The notes: generated by a model not told the origin, from the letters alone. A DNA stretch of 45,491 nucleotides from Bifidobacteriaceae bacterium (GCA_029227215.1 JAQXZM010000117.1:1-45491), one strand, 5' to 3'; numbered from the stretch's first letter, positions 22,817-38,053 are shown. Numbers and translations: made by a program.

Positions 22817-24394
22817 ATGGTGGCGAGGAATGGCATGCGTGATTGCGGGCAGGATTGCGAGAATTGCAAGCAGGCGAGCGGCGATGCCGCCAATCTCGGT
22901 ATCTCCGATACCGTGGACCACACGATCTGGCGGGTGAAGCCCGCCGACGGCAGTCCGCTCGTGCCGCCGCTCGCCGATGGGGCGGTCGATGGCCCTCTGC
23001 ACGGCGAAGGCGTGGCGGTCAAGGATTTGTTTGCCGTGCAAGGGTATGCGATTGGTGCGGGGAATCCGCGCTTTCTTGCCGATTCCGTGCCCCAGGCAGC
23101 GACGGCGCCCGCCGTGGAGCGTTTGCTTCGCGCCGGCGCACATGTGGTGGGCATTGCGCAGACCGATGAATTCGCCTACTCCCTCGCCGGCACGAACGTG
23201 CACTATGGCACCCCGCCGAATCCCGCTGCGCCGGGGCGCATCAGCGGCGGGTCGTCGTCGGGACCGGCAGCGGCGGTCGCCACCGGGCAGGCGAGCATTG
23301 GGCTGGGCACCGATACCGCTGGTTCGCTGCGCATTCCCGGCTCGTATGAAGGTCTGTGGGCCATCCGCACCACGCATGGGCGGGTGCCGCGCGACCTCGT
23401 GCATCCGCTGTCGGAGGCGTTCGACACAGTGGGCGTGCTCGCGCACGATCCGCAGGTGTTCGTGCGTGCGGTGGATGCGCTGATGCCCGATGATGATTCC
23501 GCGCCGCTGGCCCTTGGCGAAGACGGTGAAGGAACTGGCAAAGAAGGGGAAGACGGTAAAGGCGCAGGCGAAGGCGGAGAAGGTGAGGCAACCGGCGCTG
23601 TACGTCAATCAGCGCACAATCCCTTGCAATCGCTGCGTTTGCGCATCGCACCAGGATTGGACCGCGATGTGCAGCCGGATGTCGCGGCGGTTGTGCAAGC
23701 ATTCCGTGCCAAGGCGGTGGCGCTCGCGGGCGCTGCCAATGGTGCGAAGGCTGATGAGACAGACGGCGATGATGCGCGCGGCAACGGTACAGGCGGTAAT
23801 GGCGCAGGCATTGTGGAAACGGTGGACATCACCGAGGCGCAGCTTGATGACTGGGAGTCGATTTTCCAAGTGGTGCGCGGATTCGAGGCATGGCGCGCGG
23901 ATGGCGCATGGGTGAGCCGCAATTGGGATGCGCTCGCGCCGCAGATCGCGGCGCGTTTCGAACGCGATTCGCACATCACGCACGCCCAGTACGAGCAAGG
24001 GCTGCAACGGCTGGATGCGGCGCGCACCACGTTGCGCGAGTGGATGGACGGCGCGGTGCTGCTCATCCCCACGGCGTCGAGCGTGGCGCCGCCGCGCGAG
24101 TCAGCAGATGGTACAAGAAAGGGCGGTGCGGGGACTGCTGGTGTCTCGCATGCCGGCACCCCCGCCGATTCCGCCGCTGCTGAGATCGCGAAAGCCCGCG
24201 CCGCCACGATCCGCCTCACATCGCTCGCTGGTGTGGGCGGCCTACCCGCAGTCTCCATCCCCCTCCGCACGGCGTCTACCAGCGCAGATCCCGCTGGTTT
24301 GCCGTGCGGCGTGTGCCTTGTAGGCCCTGCCGGTTCCGACCGCTCGCTCGTGCGCCTGGCGGTGTGCTTGGCGCAGTGCGTCGGCGCTGCCTGA
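22817..24394 (+). CDS. Amidase-signature family hydrolase
   Basis: 525 residues from the ATG at 22817. The catalytic triad of the family is visible: Lys69 in GVAVKDLFAV, the cis-Ser in RISGGSSSGPAAAVA (about 147), and the nucleophile Ser170 in GTDTAGSLRIP. The closest named relatives would be glutamyl-tRNA amidotransferase GatA or plain amidases. There is no GatB/GatC nearby, and a long Glu/Gly/Lys/Ala-rich insert (about residues 235-260) plus a second Gly/Asp/Asn-rich one make it a divergent, stand-alone member. An alternative ATG at 22835 has a better placed AGGA. Substrate unknown; the product would be a carboxylate plus ammonia. Confidence 0.85.
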   Translation: MVARNGMRDCGQDCENCKQASGDAANLGISDTVDHTIWRVKPADGSPLVPPLADGAVDGPLHGEGVAVKDLFAVQGYAIGAGNPRFLADSVPQAATAPAVERLLRAGAHVVGIAQTDEFAYSLAGTNVHYGTPPNPAAPGRISGGSSSGPAAAVATGQASIGLGTDTAGSLRIPGSYEGLWAIRTTHGRVPRDLVHPLSEAFDTVGVLAHDPQVFVRAVDALMPDDDSAPLALGEDGEGTGKEGEDGKGAGEGGEGEATGAVRQSAHNPLQSLRLRIAPGLDRDVQPDVAAVVQAFRAKAVALAGAANGAKADETDGDDARGNGTGGNGAGIVETVDITEAQLDDWESIFQVVRGFEAWRADGAWVSRNWDALAPQIAARFERDSHITHAQYEQGLQRLDAARTTLREWMDGAVLLIPTASSVAPPRESADGTRKGGAGTAGVSHAGTPADSAAAEIAKARAATIRLTSLAGVGGLPAVSIPLRTASTSADPAGLPCGVCLVGPAGSDRSLVRLAVCLAQCVGAA

Positions 24395-24472
24395 TCGGAG
24401 TCGATGCCAGTTCTTGCCGCCGCCTGATCGCTCGCTTACCGCTGCGCCTGCCGCCGCCCTACTGCCGCCCGC

Positions 24473-25894
<1,422 letters not shown>

Positions 25895-26119
25895 TTACGC
25901 GACAGGCTTGATTGGCTTGCGGTCCGTGAATGTGATCCGTGGATTGCGGCTGTTGCCGTTCGTTCGACTGGTGTTCGCGATCGATGCGGGAAACTTGCAC
26001 GGGAATCGGAGGATTTCTTTCGTGGCGTATTTAGAGGGCTTTCAGGATTGTGTCCTTTACTCTTTCTCAGCACACGAATGCGGCGGGGCAACCCGCGAAT
26101 GCACGAAGGAGCATGAAGC

Positions 26120-28066
<1,947 letters not shown>

Positions 28067-28206
28067 CGGCAGCGGTGATGATTGCAATTCGAACACATCG
28101 AAAAACAACCATTGCGAAAACAACCGTTACGCCCACGGCATAGCCCATAGGATCCCGTGAGCGGGGTTCCAAGGGTTCAAGTGCACTGCACTGCCGTTCG
28201 CAGCCG

Positions 28207-28261
28207 ACGCAAAACGCCTCCCATCCTTGCGCAACACGCGGGGATGGGAGGCGTTTTGCGT
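28207..28261 (+). terminator. Strong hairpin after the HtrA-like gene
   Basis: A perfect 20-bp stem, 28207-28226 with 28242-28261 (arms contain AAAACGCCTCCCATCC and GGATGGGAGGCGTTTT), and a 15-base loop. The arm's own TTTT gives a U-run inside the stem. It lies 141 bases after the stop codon. Confidence 0.8.
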
Positions 28262-28460
28262 GCAATGGCAACGCTGAGGTGATGCAGTGACGTTTCCGTC
28301 GGCGTGGCAATTGCCGGTTCCCCGCCCAAATGTGAGACGATAGGGGAGAGGTAAGAAGACGAGGCGGGAGGGAAACCGCGACACCTTGTCACCCTTCACA
28401 CACCAAGGAACAACCCCGCGCATTGCGGTGCACGGGACACGTGAAAGGTAGGGCGTTTCC
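28262..28460. other. Upstream region of the P-type ATPase
   Basis: Together with 28067-28206, this 394-base gap holds only the hairpin, plus a possible -10 (GATAGG near 28339). No metal-responsive operator could be recognised. Confidence 0.35.
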
Positions 28461-30452
28461 ATGAAAACGGTTTGGAAAACGGTATGGAACATCTGCACGA
28501 TGGTGCCGATGCTGCCCATCGTGATACTGAGCGTCATCCCCATTGCGTTGTGCCAAGGGCCAGCGCCGCGCGTCAGCCACGGCATCGTCATCGCGGTCGT
28601 GGCGATCTGCCTGATCGAAACGGTCATTGGCATGATCAAGGACATCCGCGAAGGCCATGTGGGTCTCGACATCCTGGCGGTCATCGCGCTCATTTCCACG
28701 CTTGCCGTGCGCGAATACTGGGCGGCGTGGGTCGTGGTGCTCATGGTCTACTCCGGCGCGGCCATCGAGCATTATGCCGAAAGCGCTGCAAAGTCCAACC
28801 TCAGCAAGCTGATGGAGGCGGCGCCGACCATCGCCCACATCGCGACCGACGAGACCGGCCATGATTGGGATGACCAGACCGTGGACGCGGTGAAGATCGG
28901 CGACATGATCGTGGTGCGCCCTGGCGAGACGGTGCCGGTCGATGGCATGTTGCTCGACGGCGAGGCGACGCTCGACCTCTCCCAGGTCAATGGCGAACCG
29001 GTGCCGCGCACCATCTACTCCGGCCAGAAGGTGCTGTCCGGCTCCATCAACGGCGACGCGATGTTCCGTCTGCGCGCCACCGAGGTCGCGCGCGACTCGC
29101 AATACCAGCGCATCCTCCAGATGGTCATGAACGCGCAGAGCTCGCGCCCCGCTGTTGTCAAGACCGCCGACCTGCTCGCCGTGCCATTCACGGTCATTTC
29201 GCTCGTCATCGCCGGTGTCGCATGGTTCGTGGCGCAGACGCCTGTGCGCTTCGCCCAGGTGCTCGTGCTCGCCACACCATGCCCGCTGCTCATCGCCGCC
29301 CCGGTGGCGTACCTGGCAGGCACCGGCCGCCTGGCGCGCAACGGCATCCTCATCAAGTCGCAAGACATCCTGGAGACCTTGGGGCGCGTGTCCCATGTGT
29401 TCTTCGATAAGACCGGCACACTCACGAGCAAGCAGCCGCAGGTCATCCGCCTCGACCGGCCGGACCCGACGCGCATCCTCGACAAGCTCGACATGTCGGA
29501 CTCCTCGATCATTGCGCTCGCCGGCCTTATCGAGAACTATTCGGTGCACATCCTTGCCCCCGGCATTGTGGCGGCAGGCGAGAAGGAATACCAGAAGCAC
29601 CCGGACCTGCGCCGCGAGGTGAACGACGTGCGTGAGGAGTCCGGCCAGGGCATCGAAGGCGTGGTCTCCGGGCACCGCGTGCGCGTGGGCCGCTTCGGCT
29701 ATGTGATGGACGTGGTGGACGATGACGTGATCATTGGCAAGATCCGCCCCACCGACCCCGGCGAGCTGTTCGAGGATCTGCCGGATGACTGCATGGGCAC
29801 GTTCATCACGATCGACGGGCAGATCGCCGCGCGCATTGTGCTGCGCGACCTGCCGCGCCCCAACTCCGCCGCCGCCCTCAACGAGCTGCGCCGCCTGGGT
29901 GTCAAGCGCCTCACGATGCTCACTGGCGACAAGCCGACCGCCGCAAAGAAGATCGCCGCCCAGGTGGGCATCGACGACGTGCGCTACGAGCTGCTGCCGG
30001 AAGAGAAAGCCGACGCGGTGAAGGCCGCGCGCGACGAGATGCCCAACAAGGCGCCGTGGTGGGACCGCATGCTTATGCGCTACGTGGGCGAGTCCCTCAC
30101 CCGCGCTGTCACGATGATGGTGGGTGATGGCGTCAACGACGCCCCGGTGCTGGCATCCGCCGACATCGGCATGGCGATGACGGACGGCACGAGCACCGCC
30201 GCATCGGAATCCGCGCAGGTCGTCATCATGAACGACAACATCGAGATGGTGCCCCGCGCCATCCTCATCGCCCGCCAGACCAAGCGCGTCATGCTTCAGG
30301 CCGTGCTTATCGGCCTGGGTCTGGCGATCATCGGCATGGTGTGCGCGGCGTTCAACCTCATCCCTGCGGTCATCGGCGCCATCCTGCAGGAGGCGATCGA
30401 CGTGATCTCCATCACCTGGGCGCTCACGGCACTCATCGACCGCAAGAAGTGA
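28461..30452 (+). CDS. P1B-type heavy-metal-translocating ATPase
   Basis: 663 residues, no N-terminal metal-binding domain. It has the P-type core: actuator TGES-type motif (SQVNGEPVP near 175-183), membrane motif TPC-P with Cys274, phosphorylation site FDKTGTLT with Asp316, nucleotide-binding loop, MLTGDKP, and hinge GDGVNDAPVLASADIGMAM near 555. The usual HP dipeptide of the nucleotide domain appears as SVHILAP, with Ile in place of Pro. TPC differs from the CPC of Cu+/Zn2+ pumps and suggests the divalent-cation, SPC-like groups, though the ion is uncertain. About eight helices are predicted. The ATG follows GGTAGGG. No adjacent regulator or chaperone gene is present. Confidence 0.9.
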   Translation: MKTVWKTVWNICTMVPMLPIVILSVIPIALCQGPAPRVSHGIVIAVVAICLIETVIGMIKDIREGHVGLDILAVIALISTLAVREYWAAWVVVLMVYSGAAIEHYAESAAKSNLSKLMEAAPTIAHIATDETGHDWDDQTVDAVKIGDMIVVRPGETVPVDGMLLDGEATLDLSQVNGEPVPRTIYSGQKVLSGSINGDAMFRLRATEVARDSQYQRILQMVMNAQSSRPAVVKTADLLAVPFTVISLVIAGVAWFVAQTPVRFAQVLVLATPCPLLIAAPVAYLAGTGRLARNGILIKSQDILETLGRVSHVFFDKTGTLTSKQPQVIRLDRPDPTRILDKLDMSDSSIIALAGLIENYSVHILAPGIVAAGEKEYQKHPDLRREVNDVREESGQGIEGVVSGHRVRVGRFGYVMDVVDDDVIIGKIRPTDPGELFEDLPDDCMGTFITIDGQIAARIVLRDLPRPNSAAALNELRRLGVKRLTMLTGDKPTAAKKIAAQVGIDDVRYELLPEEKADAVKAARDEMPNKAPWWDRMLMRYVGESLTRAVTMMVGDGVNDAPVLASADIGMAMTDGTSTAASESAQVVIMNDNIEMVPRAILIARQTKRVMLQAVLIGLGLAIIGMVCAAFNLIPAVIGAILQEAIDVISITWALTALIDRKK

Positions 30453-30503
30453 CGCGTGAGACGTGGTGTGCCGAAGGCAGCCACATCGCGCAGGCATGAC
30501 GGC

Positions 30504-30539
30504 GGGGCGGCGCAGCGAGGTCTTTCGCTGCGCCGCCCC
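30504..30539 (+). terminator. Hairpin between the P-type ATPase and fprA
   Basis: A perfect 15-bp stem, GGGGCGGCGCAGCGA (30504-30518) with TCGCTGCGCCGCCCC (30525-30539), and a 6-base loop. A T-run is lacking, so termination may be weak. It ends 20 bases before fprA. Confidence 0.65.
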
Positions 30540-30559
30540 TACGATTACTATCGATTCCT

Positions 30560-32086
30560 ATGACTGACAACACTGAGAATCCTTCTGCCAACGCCGCTGC
30601 TGATACGGCGGAGGCCGCCAACAACGCCGCGGCTTCCCGCCCTCTGCGTGTCGCTGTCGTGGGCGCCGGCCCCGCCGGCGTGTACACCACCGACATCCTG
30701 CTGCGCCAGCTCAAGCAGCGCGGCCCCGAACTCGGCCTGGGCGACGATGCCACGATCGATCTGTACGAGAAGCTGCCGGTGCCGTTCGGCCTTGTGCGCT
30801 ACGGCGTGGCGCCCGACCATCCGTCCATCAAGTTCATCCAGGGCGCGCTCGCCAAGACCTTCAACAACCCGAAGATCCACCTGTTCTGCGACGTGGAATT
30901 CGGCAAGGACGTGACTCTCGACGAGATGCGCGACCGCTATGACGCCATTGTGTTCGCCACCGGCGCCGTGGACGACAAGCCTCTGCGCATCCCCGGCCAC
31001 GACCTGAAGCGCGTGTACGGTGCGGCGCATTTCGTCGAATGGTACGACGGCTACCCCGCCGGCCCGCGCACCTGGCCGCTCACCGATGAGGCGGTCGCCG
31101 TCATCGGCGGCGGCAACGTGGCGATGGACGTGGCGCGCGAGCTCGTGCGCAACGCCGACGACCTGCTGGGCACCGACATTCCCAATAACGTCTACGACGG
31201 CATCAAGTCCAACGTCTGCAACGAGCTCCACCTGTTCGTGCGCCGCGACGTGGCGCATGCCAAGTTCTCGGTGCAGGAGCTGCGCGAGCTCGAGAAGCTG
31301 CCCGGCGTGCAGCTCATCGTGAACGAGGATGACTTCGAGCTCTCCGACGAGACGCTCGAAGTCGCCGCGGACGACAAGCTCACCCGCCAGATGGTCGAGG
31401 AGCTTTTCGTGATCCGCGACATGGCGGAAGACATGAGCTACGACGGCGGCACCGACTTCCAGGGCCAGCCGGCGAACAAGCGCTACTACCTGCACTTCAA
31501 CTCCAACCCGGTCGAGGTGCTTGCCGATGCGGATGGCGGCGTGGCGGGCGTGCGCGTCGAGCGCACCGTGACGTCCCCCGAGGGCAAGATGACCGGCACC
31601 GGCGAGACCTATGACGTGCCGGTGCAGGCCGTGTACCACGCGATCGGCTACAAGCCGGCGTCGGTGAACGGCGTCGCCTATGACGAGAAGGGCACCCGCC
31701 TGCTCAATGTCGAAGGCCGCATCCAGACCGCGGACGCCGCTGAGGGTGGCGAGACCGTACCCTACGTCTACGCGACTGGCTGGGCGAAGCGCGGCCCCGT
31801 GGGCCTCATCGGCTCCACGAAGTCCGACGCCTTGGAGACCGTCAACAACATCCTCGACGACTGGGCTGCCAGCGGCAAGGCCGGTCGCGTCGCCGCCGAG
31901 GCGGGCGACGAGGCCGAGGTGCTCGACTTCCTCCACGGCAAGGGCCTGCAGCCCATCGGCCGCGAAGGCTGGGACCGCGTGGTCGCCTACGAGCACGCGC
32001 AGGGCGAGAAGGTGGGCCGCGAGCACATCAAGCTCGTCGAGCCCGACCAGATCCGCCGCGTGGCGCGTGGCGAGGAAACCGCCTGA
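30560..32086 (+). CDS. FprA-type ferredoxin/ferredoxin-NADP reductase
   Basis: 508 residues. It transfers electrons between NADPH and ferredoxin using FAD. The FAD-binding motif VAVVGAGPAGVYTTDILL is at about residues 31-48, the NADP-binding motif AVAVIGGGNVAMDVARELV at about 178-196, and the adrenodoxin-reductase hallmark LPVPFGLVRYGVAPDHPSIK near 75-94. The C-terminal GPVGLIGSTKSDA also fits FprA. The first 28 residues are an Asn/Ala-rich extension. No Shine-Dalgarno precedes the ATG; TACTAT ends 8 bases upstream, so the message is probably leaderless. A terminator follows at 32148-32185. Confidence 0.95.
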   Translation: MTDNTENPSANAAADTAEAANNAAASRPLRVAVVGAGPAGVYTTDILLRQLKQRGPELGLGDDATIDLYEKLPVPFGLVRYGVAPDHPSIKFIQGALAKTFNNPKIHLFCDVEFGKDVTLDEMRDRYDAIVFATGAVDDKPLRIPGHDLKRVYGAAHFVEWYDGYPAGPRTWPLTDEAVAVIGGGNVAMDVARELVRNADDLLGTDIPNNVYDGIKSNVCNELHLFVRRDVAHAKFSVQELRELEKLPGVQLIVNEDDFELSDETLEVAADDKLTRQMVEELFVIRDMAEDMSYDGGTDFQGQPANKRYYLHFNSNPVEVLADADGGVAGVRVERTVTSPEGKMTGTGETYDVPVQAVYHAIGYKPASVNGVAYDEKGTRLLNVEGRIQTADAAEGGETVPYVYATGWAKRGPVGLIGSTKSDALETVNNILDDWAASGKAGRVAAEAGDEAEVLDFLHGKGLQPIGREGWDRVVAYEHAQGEKVGREHIKLVEPDQIRRVARGEETA

Positions 32087-32147
32087 GCTGCCTGCACCGC
32101 CGAAGCTGCCCGAACCGCATGCCTGCTTGCGTGTGTGATGGCGCATG

Positions 32148-32185
32148 AGCCGGCCCTGAGCCTTTCGCCCAGGGCCGGCTTTTTC
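32148..32185 (+). terminator. Intrinsic terminator of fprA
   Basis: Stem AGCCGGCCCTG (32148-32158) with CAGGGCCGGCT (32170-32180) and an 11-base loop, then TTTTTC. Confidence 0.92.
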
Positions 32186-32268
32186 GTCTCCAGCGGAATT
32201 CGGCAAGAATTCCGCGCAACGGCGCCGATATTCATCATTCCTCCATGTTCATCCCGTACTCTGGAATC

Positions 32269-33315
32269 ATGAATAACGGTTCCATGCACGTCCACGGGCA
32301 TTTCAACGGACTCAAGACCACGCTGCTCTTTGCCCTCATGTGGGGCCTCGTCATGCTCATCTGGTGGGCCACCGGAGCATCGGAAGACACGCTTATCTTC
32401 TACGTGGTCCTCGGCGTGGGTATGAACTTCTTCAGCTACTTCTTCTCCGACAAGCTGGCGCTCGCCTCCATGCACGCGCAACCCGTCACCGAGCAGGAGG
32501 CGCCGGAGCTGTACCAGATCGTGCGCGAGCTCTCCACGAAGGCGGGCAAGCCGATGCCACGCATCTACATCGCGCCCACCATGAGTCCCAACGCCTTCGC
32601 CACAGGCCGCAACGAGCGCCACGCCGCCGTGTGCTGCACGCAGGGCATCCTGCAGATCTGCTCCTGGCGCGAGATCCGAGGCGTGCTCGGCCACGAGCTC
32701 ATGCACGTCTACAACCACGACATCCTCACGAGTGCCATCGCCGCCTCGATGGCGAATGTCATCACTTACCTGGGCTATGCGCTCATGTATTTTGGCGGCA
32801 GGGATGACGATGACCGCGGCGGCAACCCGCTTGGTGCGCTGCTCGCTTACATCCTCGCGCCCATCGGCGCTTCGCTCATCCAGCTCGCCATCTCCCGCAC
32901 CCGCGAATACGACGCGGACGAGGACGGCTCCAAGCTCACCGGCGACCCCGCGGCGCTCGCCTCCGCATTGCAGCGCATCGAGCATGCCGTGGATTCGGGC
33001 AACACGATTCCCGTCACCTCCAGCACACAGACCACCGCCGCGATGATGATCGAGAGCCCGTTCAAAGCGAAGGGCATTCAGAAGCTGTTTTCCACGCACC
33101 CGCCGACCGAGGACCGCATCGCCCGCCTGCGCCAGATGGACCGCGAGATGCACGGTTCCCTCGCCGACTCCGCGGCGGCGCCGCAATATTCCCAGTACGC
33201 ACAGCCGCCCTATGCACAGCAACCGTATGCACAGTCGCCCTCGCCGTTCGCGCAAAACCAACCGAGCCAATCGGGCTACCAGCAGAACCCATACCAGCAG
33301 TATCCGCAGCGCTGA
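32269..33315 (+). CDS. htpX: HtpX-like M48 zinc metalloprotease
   Basis: 348 residues, integral membrane protease for quality control of membrane proteins. Two N-terminal helices (about 14-33 and 39-58) precede the catalytic domain. HELMH with His142 and His146 is the zinc site, and the third ligand is Glu in SRTREYDADEDG near 215. Helices 3 and 4 lie around 160-178 and 190-212. IYIAPTMSPNAFATGRNERHAAVC is characteristic of the family. The C-terminal 45 residues are a Gln/Tyr/Pro-rich tail of PYAQQPYAQ type, additional to the core. The ATG at 32269 follows TACTCT by 6 bases with no Shine-Dalgarno. An upstream in-frame ATG at 32245 is possible but has no ribosome site either. Confidence 0.92.
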   Translation: MNNGSMHVHGHFNGLKTTLLFALMWGLVMLIWWATGASEDTLIFYVVLGVGMNFFSYFFSDKLALASMHAQPVTEQEAPELYQIVRELSTKAGKPMPRIYIAPTMSPNAFATGRNERHAAVCCTQGILQICSWREIRGVLGHELMHVYNHDILTSAIAASMANVITYLGYALMYFGGRDDDDRGGNPLGALLAYILAPIGASLIQLAISRTREYDADEDGSKLTGDPAALASALQRIEHAVDSGNTIPVTSSTQTTAAMMIESPFKAKGIQKLFSTHPPTEDRIARLRQMDREMHGSLADSAAAPQYSQYAQPPYAQQPYAQSPSPFAQNQPSQSGYQQNPYQQYPQR

Positions 33316-33494
33316 ACGGCACACTGCCATCGTGTCGGCTGCCGGCGGTTCGCAGGCTCTTTTCAGCCAATCGCTATAGAATCGCGTTGACTGAAATCAT
33401 CGGCCATGCCACACATTGCTGGTCGGGATTCCAATCCGGAAATCACCATGCATTCACGATGCATATCGCAATGCAGCACGCACCTGGAGGCATC

Positions 33495-34163
33495 ATGGCC
33501 CGCATTCGTTTCTCTCGCGTTCATCTTTCCCGCACCACTGCCGCACGCACCATCGCCGCGCTGTCGGTGCTTGCGCTCGCCGGCACCGGTCTCGCCGCCT
33601 GCGGTTCCAAGGATTCGGGCACATCCGCCATCAGCGCCGCGACGCTGAGCGCCACCGGTTCCACGACGCCTGCCACCGACGCTTGCGCCAACATCCCCAA
33701 CAGCTACATCCAGGAGTCGAGCAAGGCCTACACCGCGTCGCTGGCGAGCGATTGCGCGGTCACCGTCAAGGCAGTCGGCGAATCGCTCTACAACTCCATG
33801 CTGTACAAAGACGGCACGATGAAGCAGCTCAGCGACGGTGCCTTCTCGTGGAGCACCGATGCAAGTGTGACCTACACCTACGTGCCGGAGGGCAAGCTCA
33901 CCAAGGATGCCTTCGCCGACGTCTACGCCGCGGCGCAAAGCGCGGGCATCTCGGACTCCGACATGACCAAGTACGCCTGGCTGTACTACCTGCCGGACGG
34001 TAGTGACGCCAGCTCCGCCGAGATCTTCCGCGAGTACTCCGACACCGAGGCCAGCGCGTCCGCCAGCGCATCCGCGTCCGCGGCGGTATCCAGCGCCTCC
34101 GCCTACGCCTCCTCCGATTCCGCAACGAATTCCTCGGCAGACTCCTCCACCAGCGCCGAGTGA
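33495..34163 (+). CDS. Putative lipoprotein
   Basis: 222 residues. A signal peptide with basic start (MARIRFSRVHLSRTTAAR) and hydrophobic core leads to the lipobox LAAC, with Cys36 as the lipidated residue. The mature part has about 150 residues without a recognised domain. It includes a region with CANIPNSYIQ and DCAVTV (two further cysteines), then a Ser/Ala/Thr-rich tail from about residue 180. The start follows GGAGG. Its stop codon lies in the first copy of a 14-bp tandem repeat (34158-34192, unit GAGTGATTGGCACT). Surface-anchored; role unknown. Confidence 0.8.
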   Translation: MARIRFSRVHLSRTTAARTIAALSVLALAGTGLAACGSKDSGTSAISAATLSATGSTTPATDACANIPNSYIQESSKAYTASLASDCAVTVKAVGESLYNSMLYKDGTMKQLSDGAFSWSTDASVTYTYVPEGKLTKDAFADVYAAAQSAGISDSDMTKYAWLYYLPDGSDASSAEIFREYSDTEASASASASASAAVSSASAYASSDSATNSSADSSTSAE

Positions 34164-34192
34164 TTGGCACTGAGTGATTGGCACTGAGTGAT
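34158..34192. repeat. 14-bp tandem repeat at the lipoprotein stop
   Basis: GAGTGATTGGCACT occurs twice and half a third time, starting in the last codons of the lipoprotein gene. Confidence 0.85.
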
Positions 34193-34377
34193 CTCAGGCG
34201 GCCGGGGCTCGTCGCGCGAGCGGGATGAAAGGCGCCGGGCGTCAGTAGGAGCTGGTTGCGAGAATCGAGAATAGGCGGCATGAACAGGCGGAACCCAGCG
34301 GTCCGCCATAGCGCTCGCGGGCATCGCGGGTGCGCCATGGCACTGGCTGTGCTAGACTCACTTCTCGCAACTACTCT

Positions 34378-34451
34378 GCGGGCGTAGTTCATCGGTAGAA
34401 TGGAAGCTTCCCAAGCTTCAGAGGCGGGTTCGACTCCCGTCGCCCGCTCCA
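34378..34451 (+). tRNA. tRNA-Gly (anticodon CCC)
   Basis: Acceptor GCGGGCG/CGCCCGC, D-arm GTTCATCGGTAGAAT, anticodon loop TTCCCAA with CCC, T-arm GCGGGTTCGACTCCCGT, discriminator T at 34448 and an encoded CCA (34449-34451). The other three tRNAs here lack an encoded CCA. A possible -10 (TAGACT, 34353-34358) lies upstream. A GC-rich inverted repeat (AGCCGGTCCACCGACCGGCTTTTT, arms AGCCGGT and ACCGGCT, 34453-34476) just after it is a likely terminator. Confidence 0.96.
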
Positions 34452-34452
34452 C

Positions 34453-34481
34453 CAGCCGGTCCACCGACCGGCTTTTTCATT
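34453..34481 (+). terminator. Intrinsic terminator of tRNA-Gly
   Basis: Stem CAGCCGGT with ACCGGCT around a short loop, followed by TTTTTC. Confidence 0.75.
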
Positions 34482-34512
34482 TCCGCCCAACTCCTCTGCC
34501 CAGTCTTCTTCC

Positions 34513-34619
34513 GCCCAACTTGGCATATCGGCCAGCATTTGGCACTGAAATGCCCCGCAATGCCGGCCATAACCCCAAGTTGGGCAGGAGGTAATCTCGC
34601 CCAGCTTGGCATTGGGGGT
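34513..34619. repeat. Interspersed 73-bp element, locus C (complete plus partial unit)
   Basis: Complete unit: left end 34513-34533 (GCCCAACTTGGCATATCGG...), core 34534-34564 (31 bases), right end 34565-34585 (GGCCATAACCCCAAGTTGGG...). A 13-base linker follows (34586-34598, containing GGTAATC), then a second left end 34599-34619 (GCCCAGCTTGGCATTGGG...). The locus follows tRNA-Gly and precedes fba. Confidence 0.85.
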
Positions 34620-34681
34620 CATCAACATGAACATCGGGTGTCGCTGCGTGTTGCGTGCGGCAAACCGCCGATAATGGATGC

Positions 34682-37265
<2,584 letters not shown>

Positions 37266-37270
37266 CCGGC

Positions 37271-38053
37271 ATGGCGGATTCTGAAGCTTTGCACAAGGAT
37301 TCTGCCGCTTATGCACCGGCCGATGCCGCTCAGCCGGCCGCCGATGACCACGCCGTGCCAGCGTCCGAACCCGCACCTGCCTACAATCCTCTGACCGATT
37401 GGGGCGTGTACGCCGCGGTGTTCTGCGGCGGCTTCGTCGGCACCCTGCTGCGTTACGCGCTGTCGGTCGCGTTGCCGCAAAACGGCTCGGCGGGCGGGGT
37501 GCTCTACTGGGGCACCTTCACCGCCAACATGCTTGCCGCGTTCGTCTACGCGGCGGTCGCGGCGTATCTTGGCGCCGCGTCGTGGATGGGCGCTCGCCGC
37601 AAGGAGCGCACGAACCGCGCTCTCGGCATGGGCCTGTGCGGCGGCCTGTCGACGATGTCCACGTTCGCTCTGGAAGGCTTCACCCAGCTGCGCGTCGCGC
37701 AGGACGCCGCTGACGCCGCCTCCCAGAGCGTGGGCGGCACCTCAATCGTGGTGACTACCGCAGGAGCCGGTCCCACCGTTCCCGCCAACGTTGCGTTCGT
37801 CATCTATGTGGCGCTCACCTACGTGGTCGGCGTGCTGCTTGCCTACGCAGGCTCCGCAGTGGGCACTTCCCTGGGTGCCAAGGCCGCTGCCGGGCATTCT
37901 GGGCCGGATTCCGCTTCCACGGTCGCTGACGCGCCATCTGGGTCGGTTTCCGCAGGCGTTTCCGTGGATGCGGGCAATGCTGCTGATTCTGATACGTCCG
38001 AAAGCCCTGATGCATCCGCAAGCTCTGATGCATCCGAAAGCGAGGTGAAGTGA
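37271..38053 (+). CDS. crcB: Fluoride channel CrcB/Fluc, longer partner
   Basis: 260 residues. The Fluc core is present: GGFVGTLLRYALS (near 53), NMLAAFVYAA, and GLCGGLSTMSTFALE, the fluoride-pore signature, near residue 125. It has four helices, with a charged loop between helices 3 and 4 that is longer than in most relatives. An Ala/Pro-rich N-terminus and a Ser/Asp/Ala-rich C-terminal tail (about 215-260) are extra. Fluc proteins export fluoride as dual-topology dimers; two different genes side by side usually encode a heterodimer. GGGGAGG lies at the end of purA. I found no fluoride riboswitch here. Confidence 0.94.
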   Translation: MADSEALHKDSAAYAPADAAQPAADDHAVPASEPAPAYNPLTDWGVYAAVFCGGFVGTLLRYALSVALPQNGSAGGVLYWGTFTANMLAAFVYAAVAAYLGAASWMGARRKERTNRALGMGLCGGLSTMSTFALEGFTQLRVAQDAADAASQSVGGTSIVVTTAGAGPTVPANVAFVIYVALTYVVGVLLAYAGSAVGTSLGAKAAAGHSGPDSASTVADAPSGSVSAGVSVDAGNAADSDTSESPDASASSDASESEVK

